NCBI GenBank assembly: GCA_902778055.1 | Contig: CACYWL010000010.1 | Coordinates: forward strand, 32,575 to 96,574 | From: an uncultured Eubacteriales bacterium | GTDB taxonomy: Bacteria; Bacillota; Clostridia; Christensenellales; Aristaeellaceae | Direction of reading: 5' to 3' | DNA: 64,000 nucleotides | Part shown: positions 1-8,337 of the stretch, one piece after another | How the letters are laid out: the number at the start of each line of letters is the position of its first letter | How positions within the stretch are numbered: position 1 is the stretch's first letter | Made by a program: the position numbers and the translations under genes | Notes under the pieces: generated by a model | The model's input: only the letters and a program-made list of their open reading frames with translations | Database searches by the model: none | What the model was told of the DNA's origin: nothing

Positions 1-1018
1 CGCCCTGGCTGACCGCGACGATGACGCCGGTGCAGGGATAGAGCTTCTCCGTGCCCGGGATGGGGGAGACCTGACCCGCCTCGTCCACCTGGCTGTCCGC
101 CAGGATGACGCCGTCCTGCCGGATCTCCAGCGTGCACTTGTTATAGAGGAAGGAGACCCCCTCCAGGCGGGCGTAGCTGCTCTCGTACTGGCTGGCGGTG
201 AGCTTGTCCGTCAGATTGACGCAGGTCACGAAGCGGGCGCCCTGGCGGATGGCCGTGCGCGCGCAGTCCATGGCGCTGTTGCCGGTGCCGATGACCAGAA
301 TCCGCTCCCCGAGCCGGAAGGCGGAGGGGCTGGCCAGATAGTTGATGGCATAGGTCACATGGCCGAGGCTCTCCCCGCGGATATTCAGGCGGCGGGGCTT
401 CCAGAGACCGGCGCCCACGAAGACGCTCTGATAGCCGTCACGGAACAGATCGTCAATGGTAATCGCGCTGCCGATATAGGTATTGGGCCGGAACTCGATG
501 CCCTTCAGCTCCAGATGCCGGTAGGCCAGGTCATCCAGGACGGAATCCGGAAGCCGGAAGTCCGGGATGCCGTAGCGGAGCACGCCGCCGATCTTGTCCC
601 GGCAGTCAAAAATCGTCATCTTGTAGCCGTAACGGGCCAGGATGATGGCGATGGTCAGCCCGGCAGGACCGGCGCCGATGACGGCGGCCCGGCGGCCGTT
701 CGGCTTCGCGGGGCCCTTGGTCATCTGATTGGCATAGGTGGAGGAGATATAGCTTTCGATAATGGAAAAATGAACCGGGGAATCCTTGATCCCGCGGACG
801 CAGTGCCCCTCGCACTGATTCTCGTGATTGCAGACCAGGGCGCAGACCGTGGTCAGCGGATTGTTTTCAAAAAGCATCCATCCCGCGTCGTTCAGGCGGT
901 TGGCCTTCAGCAGACGGATGACTTCGGGGATGTTGGTATGGATCGGGCATCCTTCCTGGCACCGCGGCTTTTTGCAGCCGAGGCAGCGATTGGCTTCTTC
1001 CATGACATGCAGGGCCAT
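1..1018 (-). CDS. GltD-like FAD/NAD(P)-dependent oxidoreductase (3' part outside the window)
   Basis: This is the N-terminal part (339 codons visible) of a flavoprotein of the glutamate synthase small subunit family, which passes electrons from NAD(P)H through FAD and iron-sulfur clusters. Translation of the minus strand shows two Cys clusters near the N-terminus (CLGCKKPRCQEGCP, then CALVCNHENQCEGHC) typical of the two 4Fe-4S sites, then the FAD-binding GAGPAGLTIA and the second dinucleotide site VIGTGNSAMDCARTA. I chose ATG 1018 because AAGGAGG lies 11 nt upstream; ATG 1072 and 1003 are also in frame. No large GltB subunit is visible, so it could be a stand-alone GltA/NfnB-type enzyme. The family is clear; the electron partner and substrate are not. 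Confidence 0.85.
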   Translation of the reverse strand, partial: MALHVMEEANRCLGCKKPRCQEGCPIHTNIPEVIRLLKANRLNDAGWMLFENNPLTTVCALVCNHENQCEGHCVRGIKDSPVHFSIIESYISSTYANQMTKGPAKPNGRRAAVIGAGPAGLTIAIILARYGYKMTIFDCRDKIGGVLRYGIPDFRLPDSVLDDLAYRHLELKGIEFRPNTYIGSAITIDDLFRDGYQSVFVGAGLWKPRRLNIRGESLGHVTYAINYLASPSAFRLGERILVIGTGNSAMDCARTAIRQGARFVTCVNLTDKLTASQYESSYARLEGVSFLYNKCTLEIRQDGVILADSQVDEAGQVSPIPGTEKLYPCTGVIVAVSQG

Positions 1019-1165
1019 CGGGATCAGCGCCTCCTTGTGCGTATTGGTGTTTTTCCGCTTCCATGATACCATCCCGCGGATTGACGTGTCCAGTCTTTCT
1101 TTTCTGCGCGGAGGATCTGTTTCCGATTTATACGGCGAAAACCGGGAAGCAGGTCCGGAAACGGC

Positions 1166-1195
1166 TTGACAGGAAAGAAAGCGGCATGATAGCAT
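1166..1195 (+). promoter_or_regulatory. Putative sigma-A promoter of the MATE gene
   Basis: A perfect -35 TTGACA (1166-1171) is followed after 18 nt by TAGCAT (1190-1195), which matches the -10 consensus at four of six positions. It sits 30 nt before the MATE start codon. Confidence 0.45.
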
Positions 1196-1225
1196 ACCCC
1201 GGATGTCACGGAGAGGAGACTGGGG

Positions 1226-2626
1226 ATGTATCAGGACGAACGTTCCAGAATGCTGGGCGAAATGCCCATGGGGAAGCTGATCCCCAAGGTTTCGGTTCCC
1301 ATTATGGTTTCGATGCTGGTTCAGGCCATGTACAACGTGGTGGACAGCATCTTTGTGGCCCGGTTTGATCCGGACGCGCTGACGGCGGTATCCCTGGCTT
1401 ATCCGATCCAGATGCTGATGATCGCGCTGAGCGTGGGCATGGGGGTCGGCATCAACAGCCTTATCAGCCGCCGGCTGGGAGGAAAGAAGCCGGAGGAGGC
1501 CCGGAAAGCCTCCTGGAACGGGCTGCTGGTGGAGCTCAGCGGGTTCTGCCTTTTCTGCCTGCTGGGCCTTTTTCTGGTGCCGATGCTGATGCGGAGGATG
1601 GTTTCCGATAACCTGGCGAACGCGGACGGCATTCTGGGAATGGGCACCGACTACCTGCGCACGGTGACCATTTTCAGCCTAGGCATCTTCAGCTCCGTTT
1701 TCTTTGAGCGCATGCTTCAGTCCACGGGGAATACCACCCTGTCCATGGCGACGCAGATGTCCGGCGCGCTGACCAATATCATCCTGGATCCCATCCTGAT
1801 CTTCGGATATCTGGGCTTCCCGGCCATGGGTGTGACCGGCGCCGCCGCGGCCACGGTGATCGGCCAGCATGTCAGCGCGCTGGTGGGCTTCACGCTGAAC
1901 CAGCGGAAGAATCCGGAGCTGCGGCTGAAAATCCGGGAATGCCGGATCGACCGGCGGATCCTGAGGGATATCCTCGCCGTCGGCCTGCCCTCCACCGTCA
2001 TGCAGGCCATCGGCTCCGTCATGAATGTGGGAATGAACAGCCTGCTGTCCGGCTTCGCGGAGGGCAACGCGGCGGTAAACGTGCTGAACGTGTATTTCAA
2101 GCTGCAGTCCTTTGTGTTCATGCCGGTCTTCGGCCTGGGGAACGGCATGGTCGCCATTATCGGGTACAATTTCGGCGCCCGGAACAGGGAAAGGGTCTAT
2201 CGGGCGATCCGCACCGCCTGGTTCTGGGATCTGGCGATGCTGGGCGCCGGGCTGGCGCTGTTCCAGCTGATTCCCGGGCCGCTGATGAGCCTGTTCGAAT
2301 CCGGGGAGTCGACCTCGGAGGTGACCCTGGCGATGACCCGCATGGGCGAGACCGCGCTTCGGATCATCAGCCTCCATTTCCTGATTGCCTCCGTGGGAAT
2401 CTGCCTGTCCAACTGCTTCCAGGCGATCGGGAAGGGGCAGTTCAGCCTGATCATCTCCGTCTGCCGTCAGCTGCTGGTGCTTTTGCCCGCGGCCTGGGCG
2501 CTGAAGGAGATGTTCGGCACCGTGGACGCGGTCTGGTGGAGCTTCCTCATCGCGGAGGCCGCCTCCACCGTGATCTCCCTGATCCTTTACCGAAAAGCGG
2601 ACCGGGAGATCATTTCAAAGCTGTAG
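1226..2626 (+). CDS. MATE family efflux transporter
   Basis: A 466-residue multidrug/toxin exporter of the MATE superfamily, which expels organic compounds in exchange for Na+ or H+ across the cytoplasmic membrane. The protein is about the usual length and is mostly hydrophobic, with some twelve predicted membrane segments in two similar halves. The N-terminus has the typical GKLIPKVSVPIMVSML stretch, and VVDSIFVARFDPDALTAVS matches the conserved first-half motif. GAGAGG upstream serves ATG 1226. It is a single gene, divergent from the GltD-like gene and closed by a strong terminator. The substrate cannot be read from the sequence. Confidence 0.93.
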   Translation: MYQDERSRMLGEMPMGKLIPKVSVPIMVSMLVQAMYNVVDSIFVARFDPDALTAVSLAYPIQMLMIALSVGMGVGINSLISRRLGGKKPEEARKASWNGLLVELSGFCLFCLLGLFLVPMLMRRMVSDNLANADGILGMGTDYLRTVTIFSLGIFSSVFFERMLQSTGNTTLSMATQMSGALTNIILDPILIFGYLGFPAMGVTGAAAATVIGQHVSALVGFTLNQRKNPELRLKIRECRIDRRILRDILAVGLPSTVMQAIGSVMNVGMNSLLSGFAEGNAAVNVLNVYFKLQSFVFMPVFGLGNGMVAIIGYNFGARNRERVYRAIRTAWFWDLAMLGAGLALFQLIPGPLMSLFESGESTSEVTLAMTRMGETALRIISLHFLIASVGICLSNCFQAIGKGQFSLIISVCRQLLVLLPAAWALKEMFGTVDAVWWSFLIAEAASTVISLILYRKADREIISKL

Positions 2627-2735
2627 GAAGCCGAAGGATACAGTTTCTTTCTGCGCCGGAATCCGGGTTCCCGAAGGGCCGCGCGCTGCCGATGCGCTCC
2701 GGTCCGGCAGACAGAAAGCATCCAAAACAAGCGAA

Positions 2736-2770
2736 GGCACCCTGCCCGGATGGGCGGGGTGCCGTTTTTT
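2736..2770 (+). terminator. Rho-independent terminator after the MATE gene
   Basis: The stem GGCACCCTGCCC pairs with GGGCGGGGTGCC (one G-U pair) around a GGAT loop and is followed by six T. It separates the MATE gene from the convergent YczE-like gene. Confidence 0.85.
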
Positions 2771-2792
2771 GAATCGCCGGCGGGAGCCGGGA

Positions 2793-3461
2793 TCAAGACT
2801 GCTTTTCCGATTTCAGCAGCGGACGGGCGATCCGGACGTTGAAGAATTCGATCAGCGGGCCCATGAAGAACGCGGTGATGACCGTGCCCGGACCGACGAA
2901 TTCCGGAACCCTGGCCCAGGCCCCGCCGCCGATCAGGAAGACAACGATGCCCAGCACCACGCAGCATACATCCGTCGTGATGCGGATATACTGAAATTTG
3001 CCCAGCTTCCATTTGTCCGCCATGGTGATCGCGATGGAATCATAGGTGGAGACTCCCATATCCGCCGTCATATACAGCGCGCTGCCGACGCAGAGCACGA
3101 GGATGCCGACGGCGAGAAACAGGACGCGGATCCAGAGCGCGGGCTCGGGGATCCAGCGGTCCAGCGCCGCGAGGGTGAACTGCGTGATATATCCGAGCAG
3201 GAAAAGATTGATGAAGGTCGCGATGCCGATGTTATGCCGGTTGAAGATCAGGCTGAAGAGCAGCAGCACGGCATTGACGATGACGTACAGCGTGCCGAAG
3301 GGAATGGGGATCAGCTGATCCAGCCCGCTCATCAGGCTCTGGAAGGGATCCACGCCGAAGGCGGCCTTCTTGAAAAAGCCGACGGCGACGGCGCAGACGG
3401 CCACGCCGCAAAGGGACATCAGGATTCTGCGCCCGCTGAGATTCAGCTTTCCGATTTTCAT
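2793..3461 (-). CDS. YczE/YitT-like integral membrane protein (DUF6198 type)
   Basis: A 222-residue membrane protein with about five hydrophobic segments. It resembles the YczE/YyaS group (DUF6198), whose molecular role is unknown. Conserved features seen include AAFGVDPFQSLMSGL near the first segment and ADMGVSTYDSIAITMA in the second half, the internal repeat typical of this group. I prefer ATG 3461, with AAAGGA upstream, to the in-frame ATG 3521, which has no ribosome binding site and lies beside a TATTAT stretch that could be a -10 box. It follows the thioesterase gene in the same direction, so the two may be co-transcribed. Confidence 0.75.
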   Translation of the reverse strand: MKIGKLNLSGRRILMSLCGVAVCAVAVGFFKKAAFGVDPFQSLMSGLDQLIPIPFGTLYVIVNAVLLLFSLIFNRHNIGIATFINLFLLGYITQFTLAALDRWIPEPALWIRVLFLAVGILVLCVGSALYMTADMGVSTYDSIAITMADKWKLGKFQYIRITTDVCCVVLGIVVFLIGGGAWARVPEFVGPGTVITAFFMGPLIEFFNVRIARPLLKSEKQS

Positions 3462-3550
3462 GATTCGGTTTCCGTCCTTTCTCTGCGCTCTTCGGGAGCG
3501 GCGACGATCATTCGGGATCAATATAATAAGGGAAAGATGCAGGCTGCCCG

Positions 3551-3958
3551 TTACGGGGCGGACAGCTTGAAGCTGGTGAAGGTCATCAGCGCGATGTCCC
3601 GGCCGAGATCATCCGTGACCCGGACCTCCGTGACCATGGAGGAACGCCCGTTTTTTACCAGCTCCGCGACTGCGGTCAGGCGGGAGCCCTTTGCGCCGTT
3701 CAGATAGTTGATGCTGACCTGCTGCGCCACCGTCGGGCTGTGCAGATGATTCGTCAGGGCCGCGGAGGCAAAATCCGCCAGGGTAAAGATGGCGCCGCCC
3801 ATGACGCCGCCCAGCGCGTTGCGGTGATCATCCCGGAGCACCATGCCGGCGGCCGACCGCTCCTCCGACAGGGCTTCCAGCGTGATCCCGTTTCCGGAGG
3901 CAAACCGGTCCCCCTGAAAATAGGCCTGCGCCTCTTCCAGACTGTGAAATTTCGCCAT
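3551..3958 (-). CDS. PaaI-type hotdog-fold thioesterase
   Basis: A 135-residue hotdog-fold protein of the PaaI/YigI thioesterase family, expected to hydrolyse acyl- or aryl-CoA esters in the cytoplasm. The core motif NALGGVMGGAIFTLADFASA, with the Asn and the G-G-x-x-x-x-L-A-D signature, is present, followed by SINYLNGAKGSRLTAVAE. The start at 3958 is set by AAAGGACGG upstream. A longer reading frame continues upstream through the divergent neighbour but has no coding character there. The native substrate is unknown. Confidence 0.87.
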   Translation of the reverse strand: MAKFHSLEEAQAYFQGDRFASGNGITLEALSEERSAAGMVLRDDHRNALGGVMGGAIFTLADFASAALTNHLHSPTVAQQVSINYLNGAKGSRLTAVAELVKNGRSSMVTEVRVTDDLGRDIALMTFTSFKLSAP

Positions 3959-4046
3959 GACTTTCCGTCCTTTCCGCTTTGCGGCCCCGTGATCCGGAAG
4001 GCGGGCAATGCCCGAGCCATCCGTCCGGGGGCGAATGCCAGCGGCT

Positions 4047-4076
4047 ATTTTAGCAGAACGGGGCGGGGAGTGTCTA
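4047..4076 (-). promoter_or_regulatory. Putative promoter of the thioesterase gene
   Basis: On the minus strand TAGACA (4071-4076) is separated by 18 nt from TAAAAT (4047-4052). Together with the plus-strand promoter at 4109-4137 it explains most of the 300-nt divergent gap 3959-4258. Confidence 0.6.
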
Positions 4077-4108
4077 CAGGCCGGCTGTATTTTCCCTGTC
4101 CGCGGCGA

Positions 4109-4137
4109 TTGGCCGGCGGGACACTTTATGCTATAAT
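4109..4137 (+). promoter_or_regulatory. Putative promoter of the PhnP-like hydrolase gene
   Basis: TTGGCC (4109-4114), a 17-nt spacer and a perfect TATAAT (4132-4137) preceded by an extended TGC element. The predicted leader is about 115 nt long; I saw no recognised riboswitch in it. Confidence 0.7.
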
Positions 4138-4258
4138 CGGAAACACAAGGGACGGAACTCGAAATATACTGGACGGATACAACAGCGGGAAGGTTCAATT
4201 CGGCGGCGGACCTTCGCGCGGGAACGGCGCCGGCGCCGCACCGGCAGGGGTGTTTCGG

Positions 4259-5098
4259 ATGAAAATACAATATCTCGGCACGGCGGCCGCGGAGGGATGG
4301 CCGGGCCTGTTCTGCCGATGCGAAGCCTGCCGGAGGGCCGGCGAGCTGGGGGGAAGAAATCTGCGGACCCGGTCTCAGGCGCTGATCGACGATCACCTGC
4401 TGATCGACTTTCCCTGCGACACCTATGCCCATATGCTTCGGAACGGGGTGGACATCCCGCACATCCGGTCCTGCCTGATTACCCACTGCCATGAGGACCA
4501 TTTCTATCCGACGGATCTGCAGAACCGGTCGGAGGTTTATGCCCAGGGGCTGGACGACCGGATGACCCTGTACGGAAACGACCGCATGGCGGAGACGCTG
4601 CGGGATTTCGCCGCCGGGCCCGGAGCCGGCATGCAGGTGGATTATCAGGAGCTGCCCGTTTACCGGCCGGCGAAGATCGAGGAGTATGAGGTGATCCCCC
4701 TGCCGGCCCGGCATAATCCGGCGGAGCGCTGCTACAATTACATCATTTCGGACGGAAAAAGCACGATCCTCTATGCGCACGATACGGGGATGCCCAGGGA
4801 GGAGGTCTGGCAGTTCCTCTCCGGATTCGCGTTCGATCTCGTCAGCCTGGACTGCACCGGGCTGATGCTTTCCACCCGGGGCGGAGGACACATGTGCTTC
4901 GAGGAAAACCTGATCATGAGGGAACGAATGCTGAGAGAAGGGATGGCCGGAGCGCACACCGTCTTCGTCGCCAACCATTTTTCCCATAACGGCGCAAAGG
5001 ATCCGCAGGGGAGAATCTGGATGTATGAGGAAACGAGCTCCCGGATGAAGGAGCAGGGCTTCCTCATGAGCTGGGACGGGCTGACCCTGGAAATTTGA
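4259..5098 (+). CDS. PhnP-like metallo-beta-lactamase-fold hydrolase
   Basis: A 279-residue metallo-beta-lactamase-fold protein. The N-terminus MKIQYLGTAAAEGWPGLFCRCEACRRA has the strand, Gly-rich turn and C-x-C-x-x-C arrangement of PhnP-type cyclic phosphodiesterases. The metal motif HCHEDHFYP is present, followed by later His and Asp residues (AHDTG, ANHFSHNG). PhnP itself acts on cyclic phosphate esters, but no phosphonate genes are nearby, so the substrate here is open. The start was placed at ATG 4259, where the family similarity begins, although only a weak CAGGGG site precedes it. Confidence 0.82.
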   Translation: MKIQYLGTAAAEGWPGLFCRCEACRRAGELGGRNLRTRSQALIDDHLLIDFPCDTYAHMLRNGVDIPHIRSCLITHCHEDHFYPTDLQNRSEVYAQGLDDRMTLYGNDRMAETLRDFAAGPGAGMQVDYQELPVYRPAKIEEYEVIPLPARHNPAERCYNYIISDGKSTILYAHDTGMPREEVWQFLSGFAFDLVSLDCTGLMLSTRGGGHMCFEENLIMRERMLREGMAGAHTVFVANHFSHNGAKDPQGRIWMYEETSSRMKEQGFLMSWDGLTLEI

Positions 5099-5106
5099 GG
5101 AAAAGC

Positions 5107-5135
5107 TTGAAACGGGATGCGGCTGCGTGTAGAAT
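5107..5135 (+). promoter_or_regulatory. Promoter of the H1-like repeat gene
   Basis: TTGAAA (5107-5112), exactly 17 nt, then TAGAAT (5130-5135). It lies just after the stop codon of the PhnP-like gene. Confidence 0.72.
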
Positions 5136-5172
5136 AAAAACAACAGAAAAAAATATAAAGGAGGCTATTCCC

Positions 5173-5763
5173 ATGCCCGCCAGGAAAGAGAGTTCCGCGA
5201 CCGAGAAGAAGACGACGGCCGCAAAGAAGACGACGTCCGCAAAGAAGACGACGGCCGCAAAGAAGACGACGTCCGCTGCGAAGACCACGGCCGCAAAGAA
5301 GACAACCGCCGCAGCGAAGACCACGGCCGCAAAGAAGACGACCGCGGCTGCCAAAAAGACGACTGCGGCAGCCGGGACGACTGCGGCAAAGAAGACAACC
5401 ACGACAGCAAAGAAGACGACCGCAGCCGCGAAGGCCACGGCCGCAAAGAAGACGACCACCGCCGCAAAGAAGACGAGCACGGCCGCGAAGAAGACCGCCG
5501 CCGCCAAAAAGACGCCCGCAACCGGCACCTCCATGAAGGTGACGGCGGCGGAGAAGAAGCTGGTGGAGACCTACCGGGAAGCGACCGGGGACCAGAAGAA
5601 AACCGCGCTGAAGGTGCTGAATGGCGAATACAGCGAGAAGGCCCTGTCCCTGCTGAACATGGCGGGCGGCGGGGACCTCGTTTCCGGCGTGGGCGGCGGC
5701 ATCGGGGATACCCTGGGGGATACGCTGGGGAACCTGGTCGGCAGCCTGCTGGGCAAAAAATAA
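5173..5763 (+). CDS. Histone H1-like Lys/Ala/Thr-repeat protein
   Basis: A 196-residue protein in two parts. Residues about 10 to 120 are low-complexity Lys, Ala and Thr, with some ten KKTT blocks spaced by short Ala runs, as in eukaryotic H1 tails and bacterial H1-like proteins. The last 75 residues are different: a short helical stretch (VTAAEKKLVETYREATGDQK) and then a Gly-rich amphipathic tail with GGGIGDTLGDTLGNLVG spacing ending in LLGKK. A perfect AAAGGAGG precedes ATG 5173, and the gene has its own promoter. Nucleic-acid binding through the basic repeats is an inference, and the tail may mediate self-association or membrane contact. I do not recognise a named family for the whole protein. 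Confidence 0.72.
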   Translation: MPARKESSATEKKTTAAKKTTSAKKTTAAKKTTSAAKTTAAKKTTAAAKTTAAKKTTAAAKKTTAAAGTTAAKKTTTTAKKTTAAAKATAAKKTTTAAKKTSTAAKKTAAAKKTPATGTSMKVTAAEKKLVETYREATGDQKKTALKVLNGEYSEKALSLLNMAGGGDLVSGVGGGIGDTLGDTLGNLVGSLLGKK

Positions 5764-5842
5764 GGGCAGACCCCGGGAATACCCGATACAGGGCCTGACG
5801 GGGACAGCGCCGGAAGCCCGAGGAGAAAAGGAGACGCAGCAG

Positions 5843-6712
5843 ATGAAAAGATGGAAAAGAACGGCAATCTTTCTGGCAGCTTTGATGATTCTGAGCAGCC
5901 TGACGGTGTACGCCCCCGCGGAGCTGGCCGGGGAGGAGGGAGGAGAAGGGGAGGTTCTGGTGCTGGAGCATACGGAGGAGGAAATCCTTCCGGCCCTGGA
6001 GCTGAAGCCTGCGGAACCCTTCAACCCGGATCCCGAGACCGAACCGGAGCTGCCGGAGGAGCCGGAGGAAAGAACCGTTTTTGACATGGATAACCGCGTC
6101 ACCGTGAAAAACACCGGCGAGTATCCCTACAGCGCGATTGCCTATATGGTGGTCAAGGGAAAATGCGGGTGCGGATGGACGGGAAGCGGGTTCATGGTGG
6201 ACCGGAACAAGCTGCTCACCGCGGCCCACTGCCTGGTCTGCAGCAAACACAGCGAGTGTGCGAAAAGCATCACCTTCTACTTCGGCTTCCGGAACAAAAA
6301 CAGCTATCGGTATAAATACAACGGGAAATGGACGGCCTACGCGGGAAACCTGTTCCGGGACAGAAAGTATACCGTGGACTGGGACTACGGCTGTGTGAAG
6401 CTGTACAAAAACGTGGGAGACAAGGTTGGCTGGCTCGGAAGCTACTGGGGAATGTCGGACAGCCAGATTGCCAACCAGTTCCTGTACGTGGCCGGATACC
6501 GGGACGGGGTGCTGAAGTACGATTACGGATTTGCGGACGCGAAAAGCTCCCAGCACATCAAATACCGGATGGACACCCAGCCGGGGAACAGCGGCGGGCC
6601 CGTATTTACCCGGGACTATTACGCGATCGGCATCAATATTGCCGAGAACGACAGCTACAACACCGGATACCGTCTGACCACCACGGTCAAGGGGGATCTG
6701 GACGGATTATAA
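5843..6712 (+). CDS. Secreted trypsin-like serine protease (S1/V8 type)
   Basis: A 289-residue exported serine protease. An N-terminal signal peptide (to about residue 27) is followed by a very acidic, proline-containing linker (about 30-78) and then a chymotrypsin-fold domain. The catalytic triad can be placed at His129 (LLTAAHCLV), Asp181 (DWDYGCVKL) and Ser250 (QPGNSGGPVF). The oxyanion sequence GNSGGP fits the V8/glutamyl endopeptidase branch. The Cys pairs GKCGCG and HCLVC...C could form disulfides. AAGGAG precedes the ATG. The linker may act as a propeptide; the target is unknown. Confidence 0.87.
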   Translation: MKRWKRTAIFLAALMILSSLTVYAPAELAGEEGGEGEVLVLEHTEEEILPALELKPAEPFNPDPETEPELPEEPEERTVFDMDNRVTVKNTGEYPYSAIAYMVVKGKCGCGWTGSGFMVDRNKLLTAAHCLVCSKHSECAKSITFYFGFRNKNSYRYKYNGKWTAYAGNLFRDRKYTVDWDYGCVKLYKNVGDKVGWLGSYWGMSDSQIANQFLYVAGYRDGVLKYDYGFADAKSSQHIKYRMDTQPGNSGGPVFTRDYYAIGINIAENDSYNTGYRLTTTVKGDLDGL

Positions 6713-6740
6713 GCGCGAAAATCAGATCACAGATACAGGA

Positions 6741-6771
6741 ACAGGGCCGGCTCCAGCGGAGCCGGCCCTGT
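6741..6771. terminator. Strong hairpin between convergent protease and exonuclease genes
   Basis: A 13-bp perfect stem (ACAGGGCCGGCTC with its complement) around a five-base loop lies downstream of the protease. There is no clear T-run, so it may act as a bidirectional transcription barrier or an RNA stabiliser. Confidence 0.55.
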
Positions 6772-6883
6772 CTGCGCCCTGCGCCCGGGGCGCAAAACGG
6801 AAGAGCGCGGTGTGCCTCGGAAGACTGCGGTGTTTCCGGAAACCAGGAGACTGCAGGACGGAGCGATCTCCGCGGCGATTCCC

Positions 6884-7642
6884 TCAGATCTCCAGATCCA
6901 GGGTGACCGGGCAGTGATCCGACCCGAGAATTTCGGTTTCGATGCCCGCTTCCCGGATCTGATCCCTGATCCGGGAAGATACGAGGAAATAGTCAATACG
7001 CCATCCGGCGTTGTTCTCCCGGGCATGGAACATATAGCTCCACCAGGAATAGATATCCCGCCGGTCCGGATAGAGATACCGGAAGGTATCCGTGAAGCCG
7101 GCCTCCAGAAGCGCGGTCATCTTTTCCCGCTCCTGGGGGGTGAAGCCGGCGTTCTGCGTGTTGCTTTTCGGGTTCTTCAGGTCGATCTCCTGATGGGCGA
7201 CATTCATGTCCCCGCAGACGACGACCGGCTTTTCCCGGTCCAGATCCAGCAGATAGCCCCGGAAGGCGTCCTCCCAGGTCATGCGGTAATCCAGACGGGT
7301 CAGGCCGCGCTGGCTGTTGGGGGTATAGACCGTGACAAGATAAAAGGAGGGATACTCCAGGGTGATGACGCGGCCCTCGTGATCATGCTCCGGGAGGCCG
7401 ATGCCGTAGCGGACGGAGAGGGGCTCCCGCTTCGCGAAGATTGCGGTGCCGCTGTAGCCCTTCTTCTCAGCGGAATTCATGTACAGCAGATAGCCCTCCG
7501 AGGGAATATCCGCCTGACCGGGCTGCATTTTGGTCTCCTGCAGGCAGAAGAAATCCGCGTCCGCGGCGCGGAAATAATCCATGAAGCCCTTGCCCATGCA
7601 GGCGCGCAGACCGTTGACATTCCAGGAAACAAATCTCGTCAT
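6884..7642 (-). CDS. xth: Exodeoxyribonuclease III
   Basis: A 252-residue AP endonuclease/3'-5' exonuclease of the ExoIII family, used in base excision repair. The active-site blocks are all present in order: SWNVNGLRA, LQETKM with the metal-binding Glu, YTPNSQRGLTRLDYR, GDMNVAH, SWWSYMFHARENNAGWRIDY, and the terminal GSDHCPV with the catalytic His. The start was set at ATG 7642 by AGGAGG; reading frame upstream of it is not conserved. The neighbouring DUF1643 gene lies 50 nt upstream on the same strand. Confidence 0.96.
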   Translation of the reverse strand: MTRFVSWNVNGLRACMGKGFMDYFRAADADFFCLQETKMQPGQADIPSEGYLLYMNSAEKKGYSGTAIFAKREPLSVRYGIGLPEHDHEGRVITLEYPSFYLVTVYTPNSQRGLTRLDYRMTWEDAFRGYLLDLDREKPVVVCGDMNVAHQEIDLKNPKSNTQNAGFTPQEREKMTALLEAGFTDTFRYLYPDRRDIYSWWSYMFHARENNAGWRIDYFLVSSRIRDQIREAGIETEILGSDHCPVTLDLEI

Positions 7643-7692
7643 TTCAGAACCTCCTGATGCTGTGGACCGGAGCGGGGAAAGCGGGAAGCGCC

Positions 7693-8337
7693 TTACAGCC
7701 CGTTCCGCCCCGCCGGCCGGCCGCACTCCAGCGAACGAAGATAGCCCTCCAGATCCGCGAAGGGCTCCAGGGGTGAATCCTTTTTCAGGTAAAGGGGATG
7801 ATGGGGATGACCGGCCCGGCTGCGGGGACCGGCGGTATACCACCGGGCGGAGAAATCCTCCCCGAGGAGAACCATGTCCCGTACGCAGCGGGGAAGATAC
7901 GCGCGCTTCTCGATCACCGCGCCCCAGGCCGCCCAGACGGCGGGCGCCTCCCCGGCCTGCTCCAGGACATAGCGGAAGGCCTTCATGTTTTCCTCATGGA
8001 GGAAGGGGTTCAGCTCCCGGTCCATGTCCTCCGGGATGGTTGCCCGCTGGGCATAGACATTGAACATGATGAAGGAATCATAGCCGTTGAAGAGGGCGAT
8101 GCGCTCGGCGCTCTTCAGGGTGTTATCCAGCCGGCCGGGAACCGCGGTCGAGGGATTGACGCCGATACAGATCAGCGGACGCCGGCCCCGGGTGCCCAGA
8201 ATGTAACGGTACTCCGAATAATGATCCGGCACATAGAGCCACGCCCCCCGGTCATAATCCTCATTCGTGGGCCGGAGGGCGTCTTCAAAGGTCAGGATAC
8301 GCGTGTGCTGCGTGTCCGAGGACGGAATATGTCTCAT
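7693..8337 (-). CDS. DUF1643 domain protein
   Basis: A 214-residue protein matching the DUF1643 family by IGVNPSTAVPGRLDNTLKSA and by the later MFNVYAQRATIP and VWAAWGAVIEKR. The family's function is not established. Its ATG overlaps the stop codon of the upstream CofE-like gene (ATGA, 8334-8337), so translation is probably coupled and the two products may act together. No membrane segment or signal peptide is seen. Confidence 0.84.
   Translation of the reverse strand: MRHIPSSDTQHTRILTFEDALRPTNEDYDRGAWLYVPDHYSEYRYILGTRGRRPLICIGVNPSTAVPGRLDNTLKSAERIALFNGYDSFIMFNVYAQRATIPEDMDRELNPFLHEENMKAFRYVLEQAGEAPAVWAAWGAVIEKRAYLPRCVRDMVLLGEDFSARWYTAGPRSRAGHPHHPLYLKKDSPLEPFADLEGYLRSLECGRPAGRNGL

Noticed and set aside
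3959..5143. Long N-terminal extension of the thioesterase frame across the PhnP-like gene
   Set aside because: The AAAGGACGG site at ATG 3958 and the start of family similarity place the real N-terminus there.
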